Source of the DNA: Thiothrix sp. | GTDB lineage: Bacteria > Pseudomonadota > Gammaproteobacteria > Thiotrichales > Thiotrichaceae | Reading direction: 5' to 3' | DNA length: 11,088 nt | Assembly (NCBI GenBank): GCA_011375245.1 | Contig: DRMA01000135.1 | Span: forward strand, 1-11,088 | Shown: positions 1-6,704 of the stretch, one piece after another | Layout: each line of letters begins with the position of its first letter | How positions within the stretch are numbered: position 1 is the stretch's first letter | Translations under genes and position numbers: made by a program | The notes under the pieces: generated by a model | Seen by the model: the letters and a program-made list of their open reading frames with translations, nothing else | The model's database searches: none | What the model was told of the DNA's origin: nothing

Positions 1-1061
1 AAAAATTTATCACAAGCCTATTACTCACCCTTTGCCTCTTTCGTGGAAAAGCTACTTTTCGCAATCTTAGCCGCTATAGTGATTATTGTGAAAAAACCTA
101 CTCAAGACAGTATAGAAAGTCCTTTGATTTCACTCAGTTTAATCTTAATATTTTGGAGAGAGAGCTTCCCAAAAAAGCTCATCTGATTGCAGCAATGGAT
201 TGTCACTTTACTGAAAAAAGTGGTCAGAAAAGCTATGGTCTGTCTTGGTTTTATAATGGAAAAACAGGACGAGCAGAAAGAGGTTTAGAGTTCTCAGAAC
301 TTGCCATCATTGATGTCAATTATAATACAGCCTACCACCTTTCCTCCAAACAAACGCCTGATCAACTTGAGGATGATCAAACACGTATGGATGTCTATCT
401 CCAGCATTTGAGTCGTGACAAACACAACCTACCCACCTCTATTAGATACATAGTGCTTGATGGTTATTATGCAAAAAATAAGTTTATCAATGGTGTTCTT
501 GGTGAGAATTTACACGCCTTGTCAAAACTGCGTCACGATGCTCATTTAAGATGGTTATATACGGGTGAGCAAAAGCCATTAGGACGACATAAACAATATG
601 ACGGAAAAGTGATATTTGATGAGCATCAGGAACGTTTTGAACAACAAGCGCTTGATCCAGATACCCAGATCTATACTGCCATCGTTAACAGTCCCTCCTT
701 AAAACTGGATATCCGAGTTGTTTTTCTCGTTCATAAAGGAAAACGTAAAGCGATCCTAGTTAGTACGGATACGCAGCTAGAAGCCACTGAGATAGTTCGT
801 TATTACCGTTCTCGTTTTCAGATAGAGTTTCTATTTCGTGATGCGCGACAATACACGGGACTTGGTGATTGTCAGTCACCTAAGAAGGAAGCCCTTACAT
901 TTCATTTTAATGCTAGCATGACGGCATTAAATCTCCTGAAACTTCAAGACCGAGAAGGGGCAGAAAAAAGAGATGACCATGTGATTTCTATACAGCGTTT
1001 AAAAATCAGAAAATTCAATAAGTATCTTATAGATAGAATTATTTCGCTTTACCTTGGTTAA
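1..1061 (+). mobile_element. Remnant of an IS4-type insertion sequence, left part outside the window
   Basis: The whole stretch is occupied by one transposase reading frame that is already open at the first bases, so the left end of the element lies outside the window. No right terminal inverted repeat could be assigned because its partner is not visible. The right boundary given is the transposase stop codon. The true junction may be a few bases earlier, where family similarity fades, or later if a terminal repeat survives. Confidence 0.75.
3..1061 (+). CDS. IS4-family DDE transposase, 5'-partial and probably 3'-truncated
   Basis: This enzyme would cut and rejoin insertion-sequence ends. 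The frame is open from base 3 (352 residues visible), so a TTG at 153 is not a real start. The N-terminal part contains FRNLSRYSDYCEKTYSRQ, a segment typical of this group. The catalytic residues are visible: first Asp in AAMDCHF (codon 198-200), second Asp in VLDGYY (459-461), and Glu in YRSRFQIEFLFRDAR (825-827). The last fits the IS4 signature Y-x2-R-x3-E-x6-K/R, with Arg in the final place. HFHFNAS follows, as expected. The protein ends at IISLYLG-stop. From memory of the family, relatives run about 20 residues further, to a conserved Tyr-Gly near the C-terminus, so the end looks cut off. The DDE triad is intact, but activity is doubtful if the end is truncated. Confidence 0.85.
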   Translation, partial: KFITSLLLTLCLFRGKATFRNLSRYSDYCEKTYSRQYRKSFDFTQFNLNILERELPKKAHLIAAMDCHFTEKSGQKSYGLSWFYNGKTGRAERGLEFSELAIIDVNYNTAYHLSSKQTPDQLEDDQTRMDVYLQHLSRDKHNLPTSIRYIVLDGYYAKNKFINGVLGENLHALSKLRHDAHLRWLYTGEQKPLGRHKQYDGKVIFDEHQERFEQQALDPDTQIYTAIVNSPSLKLDIRVVFLVHKGKRKAILVSTDTQLEATEIVRYYRSRFQIEFLFRDARQYTGLGDCQSPKKEALTFHFNASMTALNLLKLQDREGAEKRDDHVISIQRLKIRKFNKYLIDRIISLYLG

Positions 1062-1125
1062 TTTTTTCAATTAAGTTTTGCTCTGTTCGGTTAAGCCAAA
1101 TCGAAAGTGCAGCATTAAATTTCAT
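1039..1125 (-). pseudogene. Possible 5' stub of a minus-strand gene cut by the insertion sequence
   Basis: On the minus strand an ATG at 1125 is preceded by AGGGGACAAG, a good Shine-Dalgarno at normal spacing. The frame starts MKFNAALSIWLNRTEQ and runs 28 residues to a TAA at 1041-1039. The last codons lie inside the transposase coding sequence. I read this as the beginning of a host gene whose remainder was replaced by insertion-sequence DNA. I do not recognise the protein. It could also be a chance frame: it is short and its only support is the ribosome binding site and the position at the junction. Confidence 0.3.
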
Positions 1126-1226
1126 CTTGTCCCCTATAACACTCTAATACCCATATTATCTTAATGGGTTACCCTAAAATCTATACGATTACCATTAGAT
1201 ATGTTAGTTATGAATTGTTCAATAGC

Positions 1227-1283
1227 TTATCAGATAAATTTTTATACAAGGCTCGTTTTTTCTTATCTGAAACAAAAATTTAT
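1227..1283. repeat. Competing inverted repeats
   Basis: TTATCAGATAA (1227-1237) is itself a palindrome. ATAAATTTTT (1234-1243) is the exact reverse complement of AAAAATTTAT (1274-1283). CAGATAA (1231-1237) is the exact reverse complement of TTATCTG (1263-1269). The two long-range pairings share bases, so both cannot form at once. All stems are AT-rich and could have arisen by chance. Confidence 0.4.
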
Positions 1284-1343
1284 GCATCATCAAGGAAAAT
1301 CAATAGTATTGAATGAGCCCCATCAGACATAGTGGGAAATTGT

Positions 1344-1369
1344 CTATCTTGTGGTATTTGTCAAGATAG
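1344..1369 (-). terminator. Stem-loop downstream of oppC, weak terminator candidate
   Basis: CTATCTTG (1344-1351) and CAAGATAG (1362-1369) form a perfect 8-base stem around a 10-base loop, starting 22 bases past the oppC stop codon in the direction of transcription. The position suits an operon end. The stem is not GC-rich and there is no clear T-run after it on the minus strand, so a standard intrinsic terminator is doubtful. It may only protect the mRNA end. Confidence 0.35.
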
Positions 1370-1391
1370 CCATATTTTGGGTAATCTATTC

Positions 1392-2258
1392 CTATCGGTC
1401 TTTAGGATCTAAGGCATCACGCAAGCCATCACCCAAGAAATTCAGGCAAAATAAGGTAATCGCTAATAACACAGCAGGAAACAACATCATCCAATACGCA
1501 GATTCCATTTGTTTTGCCCCTTCATTAATTAACACCCCCCAACTGGTCATTGGCTCTTGCACCCCCAAACCTAAAAAGCTGAGGAACGATTCAAATAAAA
1601 TCACCTGTGGCACGGTCAATGTAGCGTAAACAATCACTGGCCCAAGCGTGTTAGGAATAATATGGCGAGTAATAATACGTGAGGTGCTTGCACCACAGAC
1701 CTTGGCTGCTTCAACAAAGGCTCGCTGTTTTAGTGATAAGGTTTGTCCCCGTACAATACGCGCCATCGTTAACCATTCAACGGCACCAATGGCAATAAAG
1801 ATAAGCCAAATACTACGCCCAAAATAAACCGTTAATAAAATAACAAAAAACATAAACGGTAAGGCATAAAGGACATCAACAAAGCGCATCATCAGCATAT
1901 CGGTTTTACCACCGATATAACCTGAAATTGCACCATAAAGAATACCAATAATAAAGCTAACACTGGTGGCTAATAAGCCAACCATGAGTGAAATACGTCC
2001 ACCATAAAGGGTTCTTACGTACAAGTCACGACCATTATCATCCGTGCCAAAATAATGTTTACTTTGCCAATCAGGCGGTGAGGCAAAATGTTCAAAATCA
2101 ACTGCATCATATTCCCATGGACTAAGAAAGGGGCCAAGTAAACAGAATAACGTAATCAGCTTCAGTAGAATCAGCGCGGTCATTGCTGCTTTGTTTTTAG
2201 CAAGTCGCCGCCATGCTTTTTGCGTCGGCGTTAAAGGGATCTGTTCATCATTCGTCAT
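1392..2258 (-). CDS. oppC: Oligopeptide ABC transporter permease OppC
   Basis: Inner-membrane subunit that, with OppB, forms the channel for imported oligopeptides. The protein is 288 residues and resembles E. coli OppC over most of its length. It has an N-terminal cytoplasmic tail and first membrane helix, then the periplasmic HYFGTDDNGRDLYVR segment. The permease domain follows, with the GGRISLMVG stretch and an ATPase-contact EAA loop (EAAKVCGASTSRIITRH, before IPNTLGP). The C-terminus GDGLRDALDPKDR is essentially that of E. coli. I chose the ATG at 2258 because AAGGA lies 6 bases upstream; a longer frame from 2303 would lack this and add 15 unmatched residues. The start overlaps the end of oppB by 11 bases, which suggests translational coupling. 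No oppD or oppF follows. Confidence 0.93.
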   Translation of the reverse strand: MTNDEQIPLTPTQKAWRRLAKNKAAMTALILLKLITLFCLLGPFLSPWEYDAVDFEHFASPPDWQSKHYFGTDDNGRDLYVRTLYGGRISLMVGLLATSVSFIIGILYGAISGYIGGKTDMLMMRFVDVLYALPFMFFVILLTVYFGRSIWLIFIAIGAVEWLTMARIVRGQTLSLKQRAFVEAAKVCGASTSRIITRHIIPNTLGPVIVYATLTVPQVILFESFLSFLGLGVQEPMTSWGVLINEGAKQMESAYWMMLFPAVLLAITLFCLNFLGDGLRDALDPKDR

Positions 2259-3168
2259 AACGAATCCTTGGGTCAAAATAGGCATAGAGTAAATCAACAA
2301 CAAGGTTCATCACGATAATCAGTACACCATAGAAAATAATGACCCCCATGACTAAGGTATAGTCGCGATTCAATGCACCATTAACAAAGTAACGCCCGAT
2401 GCCTGGCAAACCAAAAATTTGTTCAACGACCACTGACCCTGTAATAATCGCCGCCGTCGCAGGCCCTAACCATGACAAAATAGGCAATAATGTTGGCTTT
2501 AGTGCATGGCGAAATAACAGGTGGCGCATAGGTAAACCTTTTGAACGTGCGGTACGCAAATAAGGAGTATGCAATGTCTCAATCAAACTAGCACGTGTCA
2601 TACGGGCAACCGTTGCGACTTGTGGCAAACTCAAGGCAATAATGGGTAAAATCATATGCTGCCAACTGCCCCAACCCCCCGCAGGTAGCCAACCTAATAG
2701 CACACCAAAAATTAGCGCTAAAATAGGCGCAATCACAAAATTGGGAATGGCAATACCTGTCATTGCTAATGTCATCACTAAATGGTCAATAAAACTATTT
2801 TGTTTTAAAGCGGCAAGCCCACCTAAAATCATCCCAATCAATAGCGACAGGACAATGGCTAACACACCTAATTGTAATGACACAGGAAAGCCCTGTTGAA
2901 TTAGCTCAGTAACGCTGTAATCCTGATATTTAAAGGAAGGGCCAAAATCACCTTTTAAGACATTCAATAAATAATGCCCATATTGCACGGGCAATGGATC
3001 ATTTAAATGATAAACACGGTCAAGATTCGCCGCTATTTCAGCAGGTATCGGACGCTCAGAATCAAATGGCCCACCAGGAGCCAAACGAATCATAAAAAAA
3101 GCAATGGTGATAATAATAAACAGGGTAGGAATGCTACCTGCAATGCGTTTAAAGAAATAATGCCACAT
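2248..3168 (-). CDS. oppB: Oligopeptide ABC transporter permease OppB
   Basis: Partner permease of OppC in the inner membrane. From the ATG at 3168 it is 306 residues, the same length as E. coli OppB. It follows that protein closely: N-terminal RIAGSIPTLFIIITIAFFMIRLAPG membrane anchor in part, GDFGPSFKYQDYSV in the periplasmic region, then LAMTGIAIPNFVIAPIL. The EAA loop is RTARSKGLPMRHLLFRHALK, and PGIGRYFVNGALNRDY and YFDPRIRY lie near the end. About six membrane helices are expected. The frame also allows a TTG four codons earlier (3180), which I reject because relatives begin at the ATG. The Shine-Dalgarno is weak. Only 13 bases separate it from the oppA stop, so translation probably depends on read-on from oppA. 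Confidence 0.94.
   Translation of the reverse strand: MWHYFFKRIAGSIPTLFIIITIAFFMIRLAPGGPFDSERPIPAEIAANLDRVYHLNDPLPVQYGHYLLNVLKGDFGPSFKYQDYSVTELIQQGFPVSLQLGVLAIVLSLLIGMILGGLAALKQNSFIDHLVMTLAMTGIAIPNFVIAPILALIFGVLLGWLPAGGWGSWQHMILPIIALSLPQVATVARMTRASLIETLHTPYLRTARSKGLPMRHLLFRHALKPTLLPILSWLGPATAAIITGSVVVEQIFGLPGIGRYFVNGALNRDYTLVMGVIIFYGVLIIVMNLVVDLLYAYFDPRIRYDE
2265..2269 (-). promoter_or_regulatory. Ribosome binding site that fixes the oppC start
   Basis: On the minus strand AAGGA stands 6 bases before the ATG at 2258, inside the last codons of oppB. It supports the 288-residue form of OppC over the longer reading frame. Confidence 0.65.
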
Positions 3169-3181
3169 GATTATTATCAAC

Positions 3182-4780
3182 TTATTTTTTAGTGTGTTTT
3201 TTTAACAAACGACTAGGATGAATATCCATCACATTATCCTGCCAGCCCATTATTTTCTCACTCACAAGATGTTGTGTCGTGTAATGGTAAATAGGAATCA
3301 AGACGGCATCCTCTAGTAAAATTTGTTCGGCTTTTTGCATCAATTTAGCACGCTTAGTCGCATCTGATTCTTTTTCTGCTTGTTGCATCAGATGATCATA
3401 GTTTGTATTTTTCCATGCTGAGGGGTTCATTGTGCCAACATCGGAACGAAATAAATCAAGGAAATTAGACGCATCATTAAAATCACCAATCCAACCTGAG
3501 CGAATTAGTTCAAACTGGCGTTGTGAACGCGAGTTAAGATAAACCTTCCATTCTTCATTACGCAATTTTACTTTTGCACCAAGAACTTGCTTCCACATTG
3601 CTGTCAAAGCAATCGCCACTTTTTTATGATTCTCACTCGTGTTGTAAAGTAGCTCAACCTCAAGAGGTTTTTGTTTGGAATAGCCTGCTTGTTGATAATA
3701 TTTTTTTGCTAAGGCGATACGCTCTTGTTGCGTTAACTTGGCTTCTGGCATTGACTGCGACTGATATTGGTTCATGCCTGTTGGAACCCAGCCCATTGCT
3801 GGGATTTCGCCACCTTTGGTTATTTTATCAGTGAGAATGTGACGATTGATCGCCAAACTCAAGGCTTTACGCAAGGCGATATTATCTTTAAAGGGTGGTT
3901 TTTGCAGATTTAAAGCAATGTAATACGTGCCAATATAGGGCGAGTTATGAAAGTTCTTCGCAAGGTTTTTTTTAATCCATGCAATCTGACTTGAAGGAAC
4001 ATCTTCGGTAATATCCAGCTCACCTGTACGAAAACGCTTCATTGCCGCACTTTGATCTTCTGTGGGGTAATAAACCACTTCATCAATACTGACATTAGCC
4101 GCACCATGATAATACTTATTCTTGATTAATTTTAATTGTGATTGTGGTATCCATTCGGCGAGTTGATACGCACCATTAGAAACCAATTTATTCGGACGTG
4201 TCCATTTTTTACCGCCCTGCTCTACTGATTTTCGATGTAAGGGATAAGCCATATGATGCGCTAATAAACCGAGTAAAAAAGGTGTTGGGTGTTCTAACGT
4301 AATCGCTAGCGTAAAATCATCAATCGCTTTTACACCCAAACTTGTTATTTCTTTATTCTCGCCGTTACTAATTGCTTTAGCATTTTTGATTGGCCAGAGA
4401 ATAAAAGCATATTCAGAGGCCGTGGTAGGATTAACTGCGCGTTGCAGAGCATAGACAAAATCGTCTGCAACAACAGGGCTACCATCCGACCATTTGCCCA
4501 TTTTGCGTAGCTGGAACGTCCATTGTGTACCGTCTTCACTCTGCTGCCATGTTTTTGCTGCGCCTGCGATAAGTTCACCTGTTGCGCTTTCCGTCACTAA
4601 CCCTTCAAATAAATCGCGTTGAATGGTTGCTTCTGGGATGCCTGATGATTTATGTAAATCTAGCGTTTCTGGTTCTGCACCATTACCACGATGTAGTGTT
4701 GTTATACCTGTCGTAATAACCGCATAAGAATAAGTGTTAATAACAATAAAAAAAATAAAAAAGAAAATAGTTTTAAACAT
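3182..4780 (-). CDS. oppA: Periplasmic oligopeptide-binding protein OppA
   Basis: Captures peptides in the periplasm and delivers them to OppBC. From the ATG at 4780 the protein is 532 residues, close to E. coli OppA. Residues 1-20 form a Sec signal peptide: Lys3, a very Phe/Ile-rich core, and a likely cut after YSYA. There is no lipobox Cys. Family landmarks are AEPETLDLHKSSGIPE (35-50), RDLFEGL (55-61), KWSDGSPVVADDFVYALQRAVNP, TNGAY-like SNGAY (201-205), NLQKPPF (291-297) and NEEWKVYL. Asp433 in IGDFNDAS matches the E. coli Asp (mature 419) that holds the peptide N-terminus. The two Cys that form a disulphide in E. coli OppA are both absent here, replaced in GTYYIA and IGDFND, a consistent paired loss. 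A TTG 10 codons upstream is a less likely start. A murein-tripeptide preference (MppA-like) cannot be excluded. Confidence 0.92.
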   Translation of the reverse strand: MFKTIFFFIFFIVINTYSYAVITTGITTLHRGNGAEPETLDLHKSSGIPEATIQRDLFEGLVTESATGELIAGAAKTWQQSEDGTQWTFQLRKMGKWSDGSPVVADDFVYALQRAVNPTTASEYAFILWPIKNAKAISNGENKEITSLGVKAIDDFTLAITLEHPTPFLLGLLAHHMAYPLHRKSVEQGGKKWTRPNKLVSNGAYQLAEWIPQSQLKLIKNKYYHGAANVSIDEVVYYPTEDQSAAMKRFRTGELDITEDVPSSQIAWIKKNLAKNFHNSPYIGTYYIALNLQKPPFKDNIALRKALSLAINRHILTDKITKGGEIPAMGWVPTGMNQYQSQSMPEAKLTQQERIALAKKYYQQAGYSKQKPLEVELLYNTSENHKKVAIALTAMWKQVLGAKVKLRNEEWKVYLNSRSQRQFELIRSGWIGDFNDASNFLDLFRSDVGTMNPSAWKNTNYDHLMQQAEKESDATKRAKLMQKAEQILLEDAVLIPIYHYTTQHLVSEKIMGWQDNVMDIHPSRLLKKHTKK

Positions 4781-4831
4781 AAGCAAAAATAAAAAATCAC
4801 AAAAAAACAATTAAGCTATTGTTATTCATAC

Positions 4832-4861
4832 ATATAACAAAAAAAACTTTTGCCATAACAA
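4832..4861 (-). promoter_or_regulatory. Possible sigma-70 promoter for oppABC
   Basis: On the minus strand TTGTTA (4861-4856) and TTATAT (4837-4832) are separated by 18 bases and would give a leader of roughly 45 bases before the oppA ATG. The surroundings are so AT-rich that chance matches are likely. Confidence 0.3.
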
Positions 4862-4942
4862 AAAATAAACTAGAATAAACCAAAATATTCATTATTCATT
4901 CATGATTCAGTCAGCAAGTACATGATATAAAAACAACGCAAC

Positions 4943-4991
4943 GGGCATCTGGGGCGCAAAGGGCATAGAATTTGAGGGAGATTCTACAGGG
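4943..4991 (+). repeat. Cluster of five G-runs with repeated GGGCA
   Basis: Runs of three or four G occur at 4943-4945, 4951-4954, 4961-4963, 4976-4978 and 4989-4991. GGGCA begins at 4943, 4961 and 4989. The gaps are 5, 6, 12 and 10 bases. Within it, TAGAAT (4966-4971) and ATTCTA (4981-4986) can pair around the loop TTGAGGGAG. Confidence 0.5.
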
Positions 4992-5001
4992 CAGCTATTA
5001 A
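4972..5001 (+). promoter_or_regulatory. Possible promoter 1 for the membrane protein gene
   Basis: TTGAGG (4972-4977) and TATTAA (4996-5001) are 18 bases apart. The transcript would start near the 19-base palindrome at 5007-5025, which would then sit like an operator. Weak by sequence alone. Confidence 0.25.
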
Positions 5002-5006
5002 ATAAC

Positions 5007-5025
5007 TAACCTTTAATTAAGGTTA
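5007..5025. promoter_or_regulatory. Palindrome, operator candidate
   Basis: TAACCTT-TAATT-AAGGTTA is a perfect 7-base inverted repeat with a 5-base centre. It lies just after one possible -10 box and just before another possible -35 box, a placement typical of repressor sites. No binding protein can be named. Confidence 0.4.
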
Positions 5026-5027
5026 CC

Positions 5028-5056
5028 TTGCTTATTTAGTCAACTTGGCATAATTA
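5028..5056 (+). promoter_or_regulatory. Possible promoter 2 for the membrane protein gene
   Basis: TTGCTT (5028-5033) and TAATTA (5051-5056) are separated by exactly 17 bases. It would leave a leader of almost 90 bases before the ATG at 5151. Support is the two box matches and the spacing only. Confidence 0.3.
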
Positions 5057-5150
5057 AAGCTATGGTCAGCGCCATCTGGTAAACACACTATATCAGCACA
5101 TATACCAGAATAAATAACATTAACAAACGATAATAAAGACAACTAACATT

Positions 5151-5573
5151 ATGATCGCAAATAGTAACATTGATTTTCTAGCATTAAAAAATACTTCTGT
5201 CGCCGACACCATTCCACGTCGTTTTTTAGTATGGCTATATATAGCAGTACTCGCACAACCCTTTTTCCACAGTTTGGTTTTTTGGCTTGTATCAGAGGAT
5301 ATTCTAACCACAATAATGGGATTCCTTTTTGGTATGGCAATGACGACTATCTGGATGTCCTATGATTCTGGTTTTATTCGGGCGCTTAACCGTTGTGTCT
5401 ACAACTGCAGATTTTATAAACGCTGCCATCATAAGGTACACACCGTCTATAATCATATTGATTCTGCATTACATCTTTTTCTTGTTTTTATTGTTCCACC
5501 TCTCTCTGTTATTGGAATCTCACTTTATGCCCTTTCAACCTTACTACTAACCATCAGCCCTTCGCTTAACTAA
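5151..5573 (+). CDS. Small membrane protein of unknown function with a Cys/His-rich loop
   Basis: I do not recognise this 140-residue protein. Its composition is clearly that of a membrane protein. After a polar N-terminus and a positive patch (Arg23-Arg24) come hydrophobic stretches at about 25-47, 51-69 and 106-134, the last long enough for one long or two short helices. Between the second and third lies a basic loop of about 35 residues with Cys82, Cys86, Cys92, His93, His94, His97 and His102 (spacing C-x3-C-x5-C-H-H-x2-H). By the positive-inside rule this loop should be cytoplasmic; it could bind a metal, but that is inference. The Shine-Dalgarno is poor. The gene is divergent from oppA and 117 bases before trxB. 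It is probably real because it is the longest open frame here and its hydrophobic pattern is coherent, but it has no family support. Confidence 0.55.
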   Translation: MIANSNIDFLALKNTSVADTIPRRFLVWLYIAVLAQPFFHSLVFWLVSEDILTTIMGFLFGMAMTTIWMSYDSGFIRALNRCVYNCRFYKRCHHKVHTVYNHIDSALHLFLVFIVPPLSVIGISLYALSTLLLTISPSLN

Positions 5574-5591
5574 TACTTAACAAGATAAAAT

Positions 5592-5612
5592 CTTTATAAA
5601 TACGTTATAAAG
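5592..5612. repeat. AT-rich hairpin between the membrane protein gene and trxB
   Basis: CTTTATAA (5592-5599) and TTATAAAG (5605-5612) form a perfect 8-base stem with a 5-base loop, 18 bases after the preceding stop codon. The stem is nearly all A/T and lacks a strong T-run behind it, so a terminator role is only possible. Confidence 0.35.
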
Positions 5613-5666
5613 TATTTCAGCAATAAAGAAGCTTTACCTCTGCTCACACTTTCCTTAGGATAGCGC

Positions 5667-5676
5667 TTATACTATT
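5667..5676 (+). promoter_or_regulatory. Possible -10 element for trxB
   Basis: TTATACTATT contains TATACT (5668-5673), a five-of-six match to a -10 box. No good -35 box is seen at 16-18 bases upstream. A start from here would give a leader of only about ten bases. The same 10-mer lies before lgt. Confidence 0.35.
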
Positions 5677-5690
5677 CTGGAAATAATAAT

Positions 5691-6674
5691 ATGAGCACTC
5701 CTAAGCATTGTAAACTTCTTATTCTTGGCTCTGGCCCTTCTGGTTACACCGCCGCTGTCTATGCAGCACGCGCTAATCTTTCTCCAGTTTTGATTACAGG
5801 CATGCAACAAGGCGGGCAATTAACCACCACAACAGATGTTGATAACTGGCCTGGCGACCATGAAGGCGTACAAGGTCCTGAATTGATGGAGCGTATGCTA
5901 AAACATGCCGAACGCTTTGACACAGAAGTCATTTTCGATCATATCAACAGCATCGACTTAAGCAATAAACCGTTTACCCTAACAGGTGATGGTGACTCTT
6001 CTTACACATGTGATGCACTTATTATCTCTACAGGTGCATCGGCGATGTACCTTGGTTTAGAATCAGAACAGGCCTTTATGGGACGCGGTGTTTCAGCCTG
6101 TGCCACCTGTGATGGTTTCTTTTATCGTAATCAAAAAGTAGCCGTCATTGGTGGCGGAAATACTGCTGTTGAAGAAGCACTTTATCTATCTAACATCGCC
6201 AAAGAAGTCATTCTCATACATCGTCGCAATGAACTTCGTGCCGAAAAAATTCTCCAATCTCAATTATTTGAAAAAGCCAAAAATGGCAATGTGACCTTAA
6301 TGTGGGATCATACCCTTGAAGAAGTCTTAGGTGACAATGTAGGTGTCACAGGAATGCGGGTAAAAAATGTGAAAACTAATGAACAGCAAGATATTGATGT
6401 ACATGGTGTTTTTATTGCTATTGGCCATAAACCCAATACACAAATATTTGAAAATCAACTAGAAATGAACTACGGTTACATAAAAGTACAAAGTGGTCTT
6501 GCAGGTAATGCAACCGCAACCAGTGTTGCTGGTGTATTTGCGGCAGGTGATGTGATTGATCAAGTCTATCGCCAAGCAGTCACCTCAGCAGGCACAGGTT
6601 GCATGGCTGCATTGGATGCAGAAAAATACTTAGATTTATTAGAAAAAACTGCAAAAGACAACACCAACAATTAA
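5691..6674 (+). CDS. trxB: Thioredoxin reductase (NADPH)
   Basis: Cytoplasmic flavoenzyme that passes electrons from NADPH through FAD to thioredoxin. At 327 residues it has the size of the bacterial low-molecular-weight form. The FAD-binding GSGPSG is at 13-18, and the redox-active CATC is at 137-140 within SACATCDGFF. The NADPH-binding GGGNTA is at 154-159, with HRR at 177-179 contacting the 2'-phosphate. The C-terminal FAD motif is AAGDVIDQVYRQAVTSAGTGCMAA. All key residues are present. The ATG at 5691 is preceded by GGAA about nine bases upstream and gives a start MSTPKHCKLLILGSGPSG that fits the family. It opens the co-directional housekeeping run; aat follows after 30 bases. Confidence 0.97.
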   Translation: MSTPKHCKLLILGSGPSGYTAAVYAARANLSPVLITGMQQGGQLTTTTDVDNWPGDHEGVQGPELMERMLKHAERFDTEVIFDHINSIDLSNKPFTLTGDGDSSYTCDALIISTGASAMYLGLESEQAFMGRGVSACATCDGFFYRNQKVAVIGGGNTAVEEALYLSNIAKEVILIHRRNELRAEKILQSQLFEKAKNGNVTLMWDHTLEEVLGDNVGVTGMRVKNVKTNEQQDIDVHGVFIAIGHKPNTQIFENQLEMNYGYIKVQSGLAGNATATSVAGVFAAGDVIDQVYRQAVTSAGTGCMAALDAEKYLDLLEKTAKDNTNN

Positions 6675-6704
6675 CCCCCTCCCTATCGACAAATTGGATA
6701 CTAA

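Larger units (their letters stand above)
1062..1391. other. Gene-free stretch with inverted repeats between the IS remnant and oppC
   Basis: No convincing gene lies here apart from the short minus-strand stub starting at 1125. The visible structures are a 6-base stem ACCCAT/ATGGGT (1149-1154 with 1164-1169), an AT-rich pair of competing stems at 1227-1283, and an 8-base stem at 1344-1369 beyond the oppC stop. This is where oppD and oppF would be expected if the opp operon were complete. I see no trace of Walker A or LSGGQ coding in it. Confidence 0.6.
4781..5150. other. Divergent intergenic region between oppA and the membrane protein gene
   Basis: This 370-base spacer holds no gene that I can support. 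From left to right it contains the possible oppA promoter, an ATTCAT-rich stretch (4887-4908), a G-rich block (4943-4991) unlike its AT-rich flanks, a 19-base palindrome (5007-5025), two possible plus-strand promoters, and a 7-base inverted repeat TCTGGTA/TACCAGA (5075-5081 with 5103-5109). The spacer is long for two short promoters and could carry shared regulation of the divergent genes. Confidence 0.55.

Noticed and set aside
153..1061. A 302-residue transposase starting at a TTG
   Set aside because: The frame is open with family-like sequence back to base 3, so this start is internal and the gene begins outside the window.
1062..1391. Remnants of oppD or oppF
   Set aside because: No Walker A, LSGGQ or other ATPase motif could be read in any frame.
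1351..1629. A 92-residue plus-strand open frame at the oppC end
   Set aside because: It runs opposite the conserved OppC C-terminus and has no features of its own.
4901..4930. Short plus-strand peptide MIQSAST in the divergent spacer as a leader peptide
   Set aside because: It has no ribosome binding site, no run of a regulatory amino acid and no attenuator-like stems after it.
5120..5340. Two short minus-strand open frames (63 residues each) opposite the membrane protein gene
   Set aside because: Both are shorter than the plus-strand frame, overlap each other in different frames, and lack the coherent hydrophobic pattern seen on the plus strand.
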